DNA of 64,000 nt, from contig JAFREQ010000154.1 in assembly GCA_025331565.1 (NCBI GenBank), positions 531,001-595,000 on the forward strand, given 5' to 3'. Source of the DNA: Holacanthus passer. Taxonomy: Eukaryota; Chordata; Actinopteri; Pomacanthidae. Under the pieces are notes generated by a model. That model saw nothing but the letters and a program-made list of their open reading frames with translations, made no database searches and was not told the origin of the DNA. Each line of letters starts with the position of its first letter. Positions within the stretch are counted from its first letter, which is position 1. The translations under genes were made by a program, and so were the position numbers. Below are positions 26,139 through 60,950 of the stretch, in pieces.

Positions 26139-26390
26139 GGGGGGCGGGGTGGCAGGGTGGGGGTGGGGGGGCAGGAGGAGGGGGGGTGAGAGAGAGAGGA
26201 GGCGAATTAGCAGTGCGATTATTATGGAGTGGCAGGCCAAGCAGTGAAGAAAGGAGGAGGAGGAGGAGGAGGAGGAAGAGGTGGTGGGGGGTGGGGGGGG
26301 CAGGCAAATGCTTATTATGGGATGTCTGTGTTGTCAGGCGGGGGGAGGGGCAGAGGCAGTGAAGTAAGGGGGGGTGAGTATTATGGTCTG
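26139..26390 (+). promoter_or_regulatory. TATTATGG element copies 2-4 interleaved with G-runs
   Basis: The cores are 26221-26227 (ATTATGGAGTG), 26314-26320 (ATTATGGGATG) and 26380-26386 (ATTATGGTCTG). Each is preceded by a guanine-run cluster: about 26139-26187, 26285-26300 and 26340-26374. Copy 4 directly follows GTGAGT, which reads like a splice donor (GTGAGTATTATGG). Confidence 0.65.
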
Positions 26391-26446
26391 GCCTAGGCCT
26401 GTTTTTGTGTGCAGTGGCTTCCCCCCCGTCCACACAAGATCTGTGT

Positions 26447-26482
26447 GCGTGTGTGTGTGTGTGTGTGAGTGTGTGTGTGTGT
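26447..26482 (+). repeat. (GT)n microsatellite
   Basis: GT run with one GTGAGTG interruption, 60 bases after motif copy 4. Confidence 0.9.
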
Positions 26483-26499
26483 GTTGCAGCTCGACGTGC

Positions 26500-28270
26500 A
26501 CGGACCGTGATGTATATCAGGGAAATAGTATCTATGTTCAGGTGCAGAAGAGTGACTCACAGACAAGAAGGTAGTGAGACCCGAGAGACGAGGCAGCACA
26601 AAGACACAGAGGCAGAGTGGCAGCTGGGAATTCATCAAAAAACTTCCCTGGCAAACTATCTGAGCAGCACACGGAGCACAATGCCCCCCCTGTCCTCTGT
26701 AATGTAAATTATTGAGGCAGCGACGGAGCCGTGAACGTCTTGTTTACTGCCTACTGTAGATCCTTCGCCGTGTCGCTTTGCGCTGATAAAAACTCAAATC
26801 CATTATTTTCCCTGCAGTTTTAATGTAACCTGATGTGGAAGCTTGATCATTATCGACAAACTGCACAACGAACGGGTGAAAAATCATCGTTCCAGACGTT
26901 GTCACAACTGGATTTTGGCTTCGGGCCGACTGCTGCTCCCACACTGTCTGCACTGGGACCAGGGACCAAGAGCTGTGCAGCTTTACAACAGACCGGCCAA
27001 TCGGAAAATCTCCATCTCTGTACAATTGAGCAACAAATGCCCAAGATCCAATGTGCAGATCAGCAGTTTATAATTATATAGGACAAAGAAAAGCAACACA
27101 TTTAAGAAGCTGGAACGAGTAAATGTTTAGGCCCAGAACCAGCAGAATGACAGTCGACTGGCTCGTGTCCCCTTCAGGATGAACCCTCGTGTCGTGACCC
27201 CGACTCATCATTTTGCACCACGACCAGGTCGAAATGTAAATTTGTGCAAGACTTCAGATGAGTATTTTGTGTTTAATGCTGATGAGTAAATATTAGCATG
27301 CTGACATGAACAGTAATAACTGCTGTCCCTGGGTCCGTCCTCACAGAGCCAGCAGGGCTGCAGACTCTCCAACACCGTCTGGATTAAGGTAATTTTAGCC
27401 CTGAATTGTCTCCCGGACTAATTTTAGAATGGGTTTGTCTTTCTGCCAGATCGGTCGTCATTTGATCACATCACCTGATTAATTGCCCGAACGATCTACG
27501 ATCGGCCGTTACACAATCGGCTCGACATCTGGTCACAGATTTTGGTCGGCTGTTTGCAGTTTGAGCAGATCCACGGTGTGATTTCCCAACATGGCAGCTG
27601 TCAGAATATCTGTAATAAACTGTACTGAGTTTAAATATTATTGGAGCAGTATTTCACATGTTGAGGCTGAAACGCTCGAGCTGAGACTTTCTGTGATAAA
27701 ACATAACTGTCGAACTTTCTTCTTACTTTCTGCTCATTGTGCAGTTGGACAAAAATGACACTTCTTCCTTTGTCTCTTTTTGTCAAGGTTGTTATGAATT
27801 CTTTTGTCTTATTTGAATAAACTTTATTTGAATTGCAACAGAACAAAACCGACAATTGATTAGTACAGTCTGAGCGTGTAAATCGCAGGTTCTGGTCGAG
27901 CAGAGATTCAGACGTGTTAAATCTTGTTGCTTGATAAATGACTTTAACAATTAAACAATTATCAACATTGTTAGTTTCCTGTCAATTGACTATTTGTTTC
28001 AACACTTTTCTGAAGATGAAAAGGTCACAGGGCAGATTTGAACTCCACGACATCACAGCCCGTCGGAGCCGTCTGGGACATCCGGACAACCTCGATGTAC
28101 CAATCTAATTTTTCACTTTTTTTTTTTTTATTTTCTCCATCACGCGCTGCTGTGCGTTATCTCATGTGGCAGACATGTTGGGTCTGATCAAATCCATTTG
28201 CACTTTGTTATCTGGTGCAGCTTCGGAGCGTGTGGACTGCAGGGCAGCAGAGGTGGAGCGGAGACGCCGT
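26500..28270. other. unassigned sequence between motif clusters
   Basis: Mixed-composition sequence. AATAAA occurs at about 27613 and 27816 on the + strand. No ORF with recognisable domains, no tRNA and no clear repeat family were seen. Confidence 0.4.
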
Positions 28271-28301
28271 CTGAGCGAGGGAGGGGGAGCGGTCGAGGAG
28301 T

Positions 28302-28612
28302 ATTATGGTATGCATTTTGACTTACATGATAATCTGACCCCGCCTGTAACCCTCCTCCACCACCAAAACCACCACCCCTCGACTTGTCTCCATGGCGACC
28401 AGCAGCACAGGAGCACTATTATGGTCTGTAGTCTCCCCCACCTCCCTCCCCCTCCTCCTTTTTTTTCCTTTTTGCCTCAGAAATGATATTATTATCATTA
28501 TGTGATATGCAATTCTGCGAGTGTGGTGGGGGTGGGAGGGGCGTCGAGAGCCGTGCACGAGGTTTCTATGACAACTGCCCCCAGTATCCTTCTGATTGGT
28601 GATTATGGGATG
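28302..28612 (+). promoter_or_regulatory. TATTATGG element copies 5-7
   Basis: The cores are 28302-28308 (ATTATGGTATG), 28418-28424 (ATTATGGTCTG) and 28602-28608 (ATTATGGGATG). A G-run cluster lies at about 28525-28541 between copies 6 and 7, and GAGGGAGGGGGAG lies just before copy 5. Copy 7 is the only one with G instead of T before the ATTATGG core. Confidence 0.65.
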
Positions 28613-29255
28613 TTACCCCCACCCCACCCCTCATCTTACACCCCCCCCTCCCCAAATACACACATGAACACTGTGTCCATAGTCAAGGAAAGGAGACGTG
28701 TGGGGGAGGGGGTGAAAGATAGAAACCGAGGGAGAGAGAAAGAAGAAGAAATGGAGAGAAAAGACAGAGAAGTAGTTTCCTGAGTCGCTCTTTGTGTCGG
28801 CCGGTGTGAGACGGGATACGGCGAGGGAAGCTGCTCCCGGCGGTGGGACAAAGGAAAGGCCAGAAGAGACAGAAGGAGACAGAGTCCAAATGAAAGGTGT
28901 GCTGAGTCAGAGCTGACTGTGGATCCAGCGTGAGGAAAGAGGCCGGAGGGAGAGAAGCCTTCAGCTGCAGCCGACAGAGGCCGCAGCTTGAAGTGGGTTA
29001 AAAGCCAAAGTGTCAGGGCACCGCAACAAGATGCTCACATGAATCATTTATTAGCACATTCATAAAGCCGCCATAGATTCAAACAACCTCAAATTGGGAC
29101 TAATTTACCGATTTCACAGGAAAAACGAGCACATTGCAATATAATGATTAATGTGTTGTTGGTCAATAATGCACACTCACCTCGGGAAATTACCACCAGC
29201 TGTCGTCTTTGGAAGCTTCCCTCCAAACCAGATATTCTCCTTTATAGTCTACATT

Positions 29256-30004
29256 CACTATACGGTCAAAAGTGTGTGGACACCCCTGCGTGTACGTTAT
29301 GTCTGCTGACGGTCGCCCCAGTGCACAAAACCAGGTGCATAACGAAATGTTTTCCCAGTTTGTGGTGGAAGATCTGCGCCTCGATCGTCAGCTGGCTTCA
29401 ATTATAAAGGTCGTGTTCGGACCCACAACAACACTGTGTGAAAAAGTCATTCATTTCAACGAGACTTTCAAAGTCCCGAAACAGAGGCTCCATAAAAAAC
29501 AGCTGTTGGCCAATCAAATATGTGCAAGAGCACATTCCTGGAAAATTGTATTGTAACATGAACAATTTCTACTGTTTCCCTCTTTAAGTTGTTTAAGAGT
29601 CTGATTAGCCTTCAAATGTATGGATCTATATTTATTATGTTATATATTATGTATATTGACAACAACAATGAAATCTGAACATTATAACTTGGATGAATAT
29701 AAGATTTGTTGTATTAGCCTGATTTTAGCTAAATGTACCTAATAAACTGGCAACTGAGTGTAAAGCAGGTGAATCAAAAATGTCTGATGAATGTTGTTGT
29801 ATTATTGTCTTAAACTCTTTGGGTTTCATGGAGTTTTTATTATATCTTTACATTTTTCATCGTATTGAAATGTTCATCATCATCATCATCATCATCATCA
29901 GCCTGCTGGTGTTTCCAGTTGTGACGTGAAGATTCACAATGTGGCCTGTTTAAATGCTTTGGAGTCAGTGTGCAGGTGTCCACATACTTTTGGCAGTTCA
30001 CTTT
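29256..30004. mobile_element. decayed Tc1/mariner-like nonautonomous element
   Basis: The ends are imperfect inverted repeats. The left (29256-29284) contains CAAAAGTGTGTGGACACC. The right (29975-30004, reverse-complemented) contains CAAAAGTATGTGGACACC, differing at one base in 18. The internal text GTTTTCCCAGTTTGTGGTGG followed by GAAGATCTGCGCC resembles the 3' transposase region of Tc1-like elements I know from fish. No intact transposase frame remains. It sits between motif copies 7 and 8, so it may have inserted into the locus. Confidence 0.6.
29873..29901 (+). repeat. (TCA)n trinucleotide repeat
   Basis: About nine TCA units inside the decayed Tc1-like element. Confidence 0.95.
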
Positions 30005-30231
30005 GAGGCTGCTGAGTTTGGACTTTCCTTCAGATTCTTCCTGCAGGGCGACAATAACAAAGCACATAACTCATTCTGATGCTCCACAGGCCGCAGACCC
30101 GGAGCCGCATTGGCCGACGCGCTCGCCGTCGATTCCCCGCGCGGTGAAACGTCACTCAGAAGCTTCTCCGTCACCCTGAACACCAACACTTGTGCGTCGG
30201 GCCCCGCAGCCTGAACGAGCTACAGACGGTG

Positions 30232-30278
30232 AATGGTGGGAAAAAGCTGTCTAGGACCCAGACGTTTTTCCCACCATT
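30232..30278 (+). other. perfect 14-bp inverted repeat (hairpin)
   Basis: AATGGTGGGAAAAA (30232-30245) pairs with TTTTTCCCACCATT (30265-30278). Inside the loop GTCT (30249-30252) can pair with AGAC (30260-30263), giving a two-stem hairpin of 47 nt. It is short for a microRNA precursor, and no flanking palindrome extends it. Confidence 0.7.
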
Positions 30279-30799
30279 GACTGCAGTGCATTTGCAGGCA
30301 GCCTGTGGAGAAAGTGTGTGTGTGTGTGCAGACGGCTTAACTCAGCTGTTGGCTTGGCTCTTCTACTTCTGGGCTCCCTGTTTCTTGTTTTGTTTTGTTT
30401 TTTTTCCGAGTCTGGGGGCTTCTGCAGACGTGAAGGTTTCGACTCCAGTTTGACCTCTGTGACCTCTGACCTTTCACCCACACACTGACCTGCTCTCAAG
30501 ACTTTTTGCTCCCAAAGTCAAACACGTTCTCAGCCTCCGTGCGCTGATGAAAACATGACCTCGATGGTGATTATTAAAGGCGCCACGTGTTTCGGCTCAG
30601 GACGCCTCACGCCGGGGCTCCACCTGGGTCGCCCCGCTTTCAGGTGGCTGCTTTTCAAGGTGTTTCTCCGCCTCGTGCTGCGTCTGCATCCTGCGCAGAC
30701 GTGAGCAGCCGGCCTCACATACAGTAACGTTGCCTGCGCATACATGCAAACATGCAAGTGAGGCAGTCATGTGGCACCACACAGTCGCCATGTGACGGC

Positions 30800-30825
30800 T
30801 TTTTTTTTTTTTTTTTTTTTTTTTT
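30800..30825 (+). repeat. poly(T) run
   Basis: About 26 consecutive T residues, then CCTCC-rich sequence. It could be the A-tail of a - strand retroposon, but no head is recognisable next to it. Confidence 0.9.
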
Positions 30826-30899
30826 CCTCCTCCTTCCTCCCATCTCTCTTTTTGGAGTTATATGCTCATTGAGGGATGTCAGTGACTGCGCTCATTACT

Positions 30900-31162
30900 A
30901 TTATGGGATGTTGCACGGGGGTGGGAGGGGGTGAGCGTCTCCATGGCAACCTCGGTTGCTAAGGGAGGGGGTGGAGGTGCAGGAGGTGGTGGGGGGTGCA
31001 TGGAGGAATGGGGAAGAGACTGTAGGAGAGGGGAGGGAGGGGTGAGTTGACTATTATGGTCTGTACGTTGCAAGGTAACTATGCAGAGTGGGGGAGGGGT
31101 GACTGAAGTGTGTGTGTGTGAGTGTGTGTGTGTGTGTGGATGGGGGGGGATATTATGGGATG
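30900..31162 (+). promoter_or_regulatory. TATTATGG element copies 8-10 near chd4
   Basis: The cores are 30900-30906 and 31152-31158 (both ATTATGGGATG) and 31053-31059 (ATTATGGTCTG). Guanine runs fill the spaces: 30917-30931, 30963-31042, 31090-31099 and 31142-31149. In copy 8 the GGG of the motif can itself serve as the first run of a G-quadruplex. The last copy is 843 bases before the chd4 ATG. Confidence 0.68.
30937..30950. promoter_or_regulatory. RFX X-box-like site
   Basis: GTCTCCATGGCAAC matches the symmetric X-box GTTGCCATGGCAAC in its right half and spacing, with one departure from GTNRCC. A GGTTGCTA half-site follows 4 bases later. Confidence 0.4.
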
Positions 31163-31341
31163 CCTGCCCCCCTGATCTCTTTGTGTGTGTGTGTGCGCGC
31201 GCGCCGGGTGTGTGTAGTGTGCGAGGCAGAAGAGAGAAAGAGGAGACGAGCGTCGTGCGCACACGCTGCCACAAAAACACGGAAATATACTTAAAATTAT
31301 ACGCAAACCGTTACCTTGACAAAAAAAGAGCCTCCAAGTGT

Positions 31342-31351
31342 TGATTGACAG
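31342..31351 (+). promoter_or_regulatory. PBX/MEIS-type decamer
   Basis: TGATTGACAG is an exact match to the PBX-PREP/MEIS composite decamer common in vertebrate promoters. It lies about 650 bases upstream of the chd4 start codon. Confidence 0.4.
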
Positions 31352-31359
31352 ACAAAGTG

Positions 31360-32000
31360 AGGCCGGAGTTGTTTTTTGGAGGCTGTGTGAATCAAGTTGT
31401 GAGTATCTCAGTTTTTATTGTTTGCAAATTGGCTGGAGTCAGGCTGAGATGGTCGGGGGGAGATGGCCTCGGATGCCGGGTTGTTACCCTGATATTTGGT
31501 GATTAACGTTAGATATTAGTGTGTGTTTGTGTTTGTGTGTGTGTGTGGTTTCTTTAGTTGGTCTCAAATCTGAACCTGGCCGCCGGTCAAGCTCGGCTAG
31601 CACGCATGCTAATGGCACGGAAACTAATGATAGTGGCAAGATGTCAGCTGAAGGCAGAGATGGAGTGAGTGTGGCTGCTAATCTTTGTGAGCTGTCCAAC
31701 TTCACAGGCTCACAAAGTTAGCTTTGATGGTCCAGGAGGGAGAAGAAGAAGAAGCCCATGTGCTGAATGCTCAGGCTGCTGTTGTGTTTTGGACGCTCTT
31801 TGCTGCTAAATATTCACTTCCGTTTTCTTTTTTCTTCTTATTTCCCTTTTCCAAACCTGGCCGGCTGCCCTCTCCTAACTAACACAACACACACCACGAC
31901 CCGGACAGACTCAGAAATCTGGATTATCCCACAAACAAATAACTTTATTTAGTTAGCTAAACTGTTAGCTAACTGAATAGAAAGTTTTCTGCTGTCCGCT
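31360..32000 (+). promoter_or_regulatory. chd4: chd4 promoter and 5' UTR region
   Basis: This is the sequence between the last TATTATGG copy and the chd4 ATG. It contains a good donor-like TTGTGAGTATC at about 31398, an acceptor-like TTTCTTTAG at about 31557, AGATGG words beside a GGGGGG run (31447-31466), and GTTAGCTAA words just before the start codon (31950-31976). It may include one or more noncoding chd4 exons. The start site cannot be fixed by eye. Confidence 0.45.
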
Positions 32001-57323
<25,323 letters not shown>

Positions 57324-57609
57324 ACTGAAACTCTGCTCTTTACCTCGAAAACCACCCCCTGCCTCACCTCGACATTCCTGATTGGTGCACAGCAGAATAA
57401 CGGACAGCGCGCTCAAGCTTGAAGCCACGCCCAGTTCACTTTGTCCCCTAAACAGACTTTACAGAGTTTTTCTGGAAGGTCGGATCCCTTCCCGATACCC
57501 AAGTTTGAGGCTGTGGACAGAAAAGCTATTTTATTTTTTTTCCTCCTTTTTTCAATTTCTGTATTAATATTATTGATATAATGTTATTATGATGGATTTT
57601 TGGGACCTA

Positions 57610-57615
57610 AATAAA
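57610..57615 (+). terminator. chd4: chd4 poly(A) signal
   Basis: AATAAA 287 bases after the chd4 stop, followed by TGTCATAAAG and a TTTGTTTGTGGTC GT-rich downstream element. Cleavage is expected near 57632. Confidence 0.7.
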
Positions 57616-57632
57616 AAAATGTCATAAAGAAT

Positions 57633-58155
57633 TTGTTTGTGGTCAGTTTTTGGGAGTAAAATTTCTTATATAAAGACTAGATTATTTTATTTTATGTAAG
57701 AAAACCCTTTTTTTTCTTGCATAAAAGTCGAGCAGTGTTGATTTTTATTGAATTAAAGTTCTGTTTGAATGCTTTGCTTGAAATACAGAATAGAGCCCAT
57801 AGAGAATCTGTGAATATATTTTTTCCTTTTATAATCTAACTTTGATACAACTCAATTTAAAGTAAATTCAGTTTTTGTTGTGATGAAAGTTTTCTCTGCC
57901 TGTTTCTGCAGGAGATATTTTCCAATCAGAGAAAGAAGCTCGTTCACTTCCCATCGTGAGTCTGTTCGACCGGCGCTCTTCACTGCTGGCTGATCAGAGG
58001 CTACAAAAGGTTTTTGGGCGTCTTTTACTGGTCAAATTAAAATGTTCGCTGGTGTGAACTGAAGTGGAAAAACAGCTACAAATGTGTTAAACATCTTTAG
58101 TTGTTTTCTACCAGCAGGATAAAATGAAACGACTTAAATCAGAGCACAAACACAT
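57633..58155. other. short intergenic spacer between convergent chd4 and vamp1
   Basis: About 500 bases of A/T-rich DNA separate the two inferred transcript ends. No gene is seen. The 3' ends could overlap if alternative poly(A) sites are used. Confidence 0.5.
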
Positions 58156-58173
58156 TTCTGTTGCAAACATGAA

Positions 58174-58179
58174 TTTATT
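58174..58179 (-). terminator. vamp1: candidate vamp1 poly(A) signal
   Basis: TTTATT on + (AATAAA on -), about 1.65 kb after the vamp1 stop at 59826. Confidence 0.4.
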
Positions 58180-58729
58180 TGAAATCCCAGGTCACAATCA
58201 GAGTAACGGTGTCCTGATCTTTAAATGCCAAATGTAAAGTTCCTCACGTTGCACTGACGAAGCACTGATCCTGATTTTCACTGAGCTCAGTGGAATTAAT
58301 GCTCAACTTCACCCAATAATCCATCTTTACATTTTAAATAATCAAACCTTTGAACAACACACTCTCACTCAAACCACAGCTGTTCACGAAACACAAGTCA
58401 GGATGGTTCACGAGACAATAAGAAAAAAAAACAGGACTGTCGCTGCATCACAATAAGTCAAACTGAGGCCGGACGGACAAACAGAGATCAGAGAAAATCT
58501 AAACTCTTCTTGACGAATTTCTCCAGAAAGTTAAATTTTCTGCTTGAGGTGTAAATACATCAGTAGCAGTACCAGTACTGGCAGCAAGGGGGCAGCTTTC
58601 CTGAAGAGTACTGCACAAGTACAGGAGGACAGAAACCAAGCAGGATCCATTAACCCAGATTTCACAGACAAACTCGTTCAGTTCAGAAACATGAAGATTA
58701 AAGTCCGACAAATTATCCGACTCACTGAA

Positions 58730-59225
58730 ATAAGTACATCTACAGAAGTACTTTACCTAAGTACAATTCGAGGCACTTGTACTTTACTTGAGTATTTCCA
58801 TGTTATTCTACTTTAGACTTTTGCTCCACTGCAGTTCAGAAGCAAATGTACTTTTTACTTACTTAAAGAAAAAAAACCTCATGTTTCAGATGTTTATGAT
58901 TTGAGACATTTCCCTTCCAGACTTTTCAATAACTGTTCAAACGATTGAGTATTTAACAAAAACTAGAGAAAAAGAAACTGTGGGATTTGTGTTTTTTCTT
59001 CTTGGGAAACTGAACGACCAAACTGTATTTGAAGAAGTTCAAACCAGCTCGAGCAGCTGCAGCAGAAAAATGCACATCGACGCTTCAGTATTAAAAATCT
59101 CATGTTGTTGTACTTTCACTCAAGTAGGAGTTTGAATGCAGGACTTTTACTTGTAATGGAGTACTTTTACATTAATGTGTTGGTTCTTTTACTTAAGTAA
59201 TAATCTGAATATTTCTTCCACCACT
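58730..59225. repeat. TACTTTTACTTAAGTA-type MITE-like element
   Basis: The right part has GCAGGACTTTTACTTGTAAT, GGAGTACTTTTACATTAATG and an end CTTAAGTAATAATCTGAATA with TTTCTTCCACCACTT. The left part has AAGTACTTTACCTAAGTACA and TTTACTTGAGTATTTCCATG. This is a very common fish repeat, probably hAT-derived (from memory). It lies in the vamp1 3' UTR region. Confidence 0.6.
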
Positions 59226-59825
59226 TCAAGTAAATAAAATGTTCTTTCTTAAAATGAAGACAACAATGTTTGACTGACTTTGTGACCAGTGGAAGCCAGA
59301 GAAGGTCCCAGCTCACTTCCTTTAACTCTCCTCCCAGTTTCCTAAATCCCTTTATCAGGCCATGAGATCGTTTTCTCCCTCTTGCTCATGAATGAGAAAA
59401 TAAAGATTATCCAGAGATGATATTCAGTTTCACACCAAACATGTCGAACAAACCTGAGTCAATGGATTTTAAACCTGCAGCAAAAAAAAAATGTTTTGAA
59501 AAAGGAATTTCTGAGGCAGAAAGCAGGAAGAGAAACTTAGCTTAGTTTCTGATAAATTCACTCAATTAAAACCGTCTCGATGCAGAAAAAACCCTGCGGT
59601 GCTCCAGCGAGGTCAAAGCTGTTCATCGCAGGTTTCCTGCCTGGAGACACGTTTTGTGTGAGGAGCAGAGAAGAGAGGAGGCACTGGAGCACATTACAGA
59701 CCATGCAGAGAGGAAGGCATCGAGGAGGAGGAGGAGGAGGAGGATGAAGAGCAGGCGGAGCAGCTGAGAGGAGGCGGCGGTGCAGACTCGTCCTGCGACT
59801 TGTGTGTCCATCCCTGAAGACCAGC

Positions 59826-60917
59826 TCAGTAGAAGAAATACACTGAGGAGGAAGAGCCGAGAGAATCACATTAAAAAGACTCATTCGAGAAACTCTCTTG
59901 AGCCGACGTGGACAAGAAGTTCATTTAATCAAAAATCAAGTTCAGCGTGAAAAAAGGTCATAAAATCACTAAAGAAATGCTGATGGAGTCTCCAAAACCA
60001 TCAGGGTTCATCTTCTGGGGAGTTTAAATTCACCCACTAACTGTAGGTGTTTCTTTAGGTGTCATGGATCAAAGCGATGGTCTGATGGTGGCGCTAGAGA
60101 AAAGGTCAGCGGAAAAGAAGCAAAAAATGATGATCCACAAAAAGTGAAACAAAGCTATAGTTTCATTTTACAAAAACTGAGGTTTTCAGGTCAAAAGTGA
60201 AACATTTTTTTAAATTAAACCAGAAAGACAAACAAAAAATATTAAAAAACATAAAACTTCATAACACATGAAAAAAAAAACCCCACAAAAATCCTCTAGA
60301 ACTAAAAACCTGTGTTCAGGGTTTAATATTTGTTGACAGACTTTTTGACAAAAACGTGTGTGTGATGTTTGGTTACTTACAGAAGACGACTCCAACACAT
60401 ATAACACCTATAACGGCCATCATGATCATCATCTGCAGGAAAAACAAACATATGACTACACTTAGAAGAATAAACTCAATGTGAGAAAAAAGTCTTCAAA
60501 TATAAACATTTTATTTCTGGAATCAGCATAAAAAAGCAGGACGTTAATAAGAAATGTAAAAGAAAGTGTTTCTGTGATATAAATCATGAAGCTGTGAAAC
60601 AAATGCAGATTATTTCCACATGAAATGTTTAAAGTGACGTTAGATTGAAATACTCAAGTGAAGTAAAGGTACATCAAATTTGTACTTAAGTACTCTGGGT
60701 CAACATGTTACACATCCAGCACCCAGGGTTAGTTTGCATGTGTTTACGTGTGTGTGTGTGTGTGTGTATAGACCAAAATGTTCCATAAATAAATCCACAT
60801 GATGACATGAGAGTCAGAGCTGCTGACAGACAGGAAATCACATCACCTCTGATGGGGGAGGGCGAGGGAGATTAACAAGAACAAGGGGATAGAGAGAGAG
60901 AGAGATTTGGACCGGCT

Positions 60918-60950
<33 letters not shown>

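Larger units (their letters stand above)
20990..31160 (+). ncRNA. putative chd4-upstream lncRNA locus with repeated AUGG elements
   Basis: This 10-kb stretch has no credible protein gene and lies in tandem directly upstream of chd4. It carries ten copies of ATTATGGNNTG, nine of them TATTATGGNNTG, all on the + strand (starts 23159, 26221, 26314, 26380, 28302, 28418, 28602, 30900, 31053, 31152). Most sit beside runs of G that could fold as G-quadruplexes. I found no reverse-complement copy in this interval. CHASERR, upstream of CHD2, is the known precedent for an AUGG-element lncRNA in tandem with a CHD gene. Exons, start and end are not determined; the boundaries given run from the promoter-like cluster to the last motif. 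Alternatives are a DNA-level binding-site array or long alternative 5' UTR exons of chd4. Confidence 0.42.

Noticed and set aside
25816..26433. 205-aa - strand ORF rich in Pro, His and Ser
   Set aside because: Antisense of the G-run and GA-repeat region that carries the TATTATGG copies; composition explained by the repeats.
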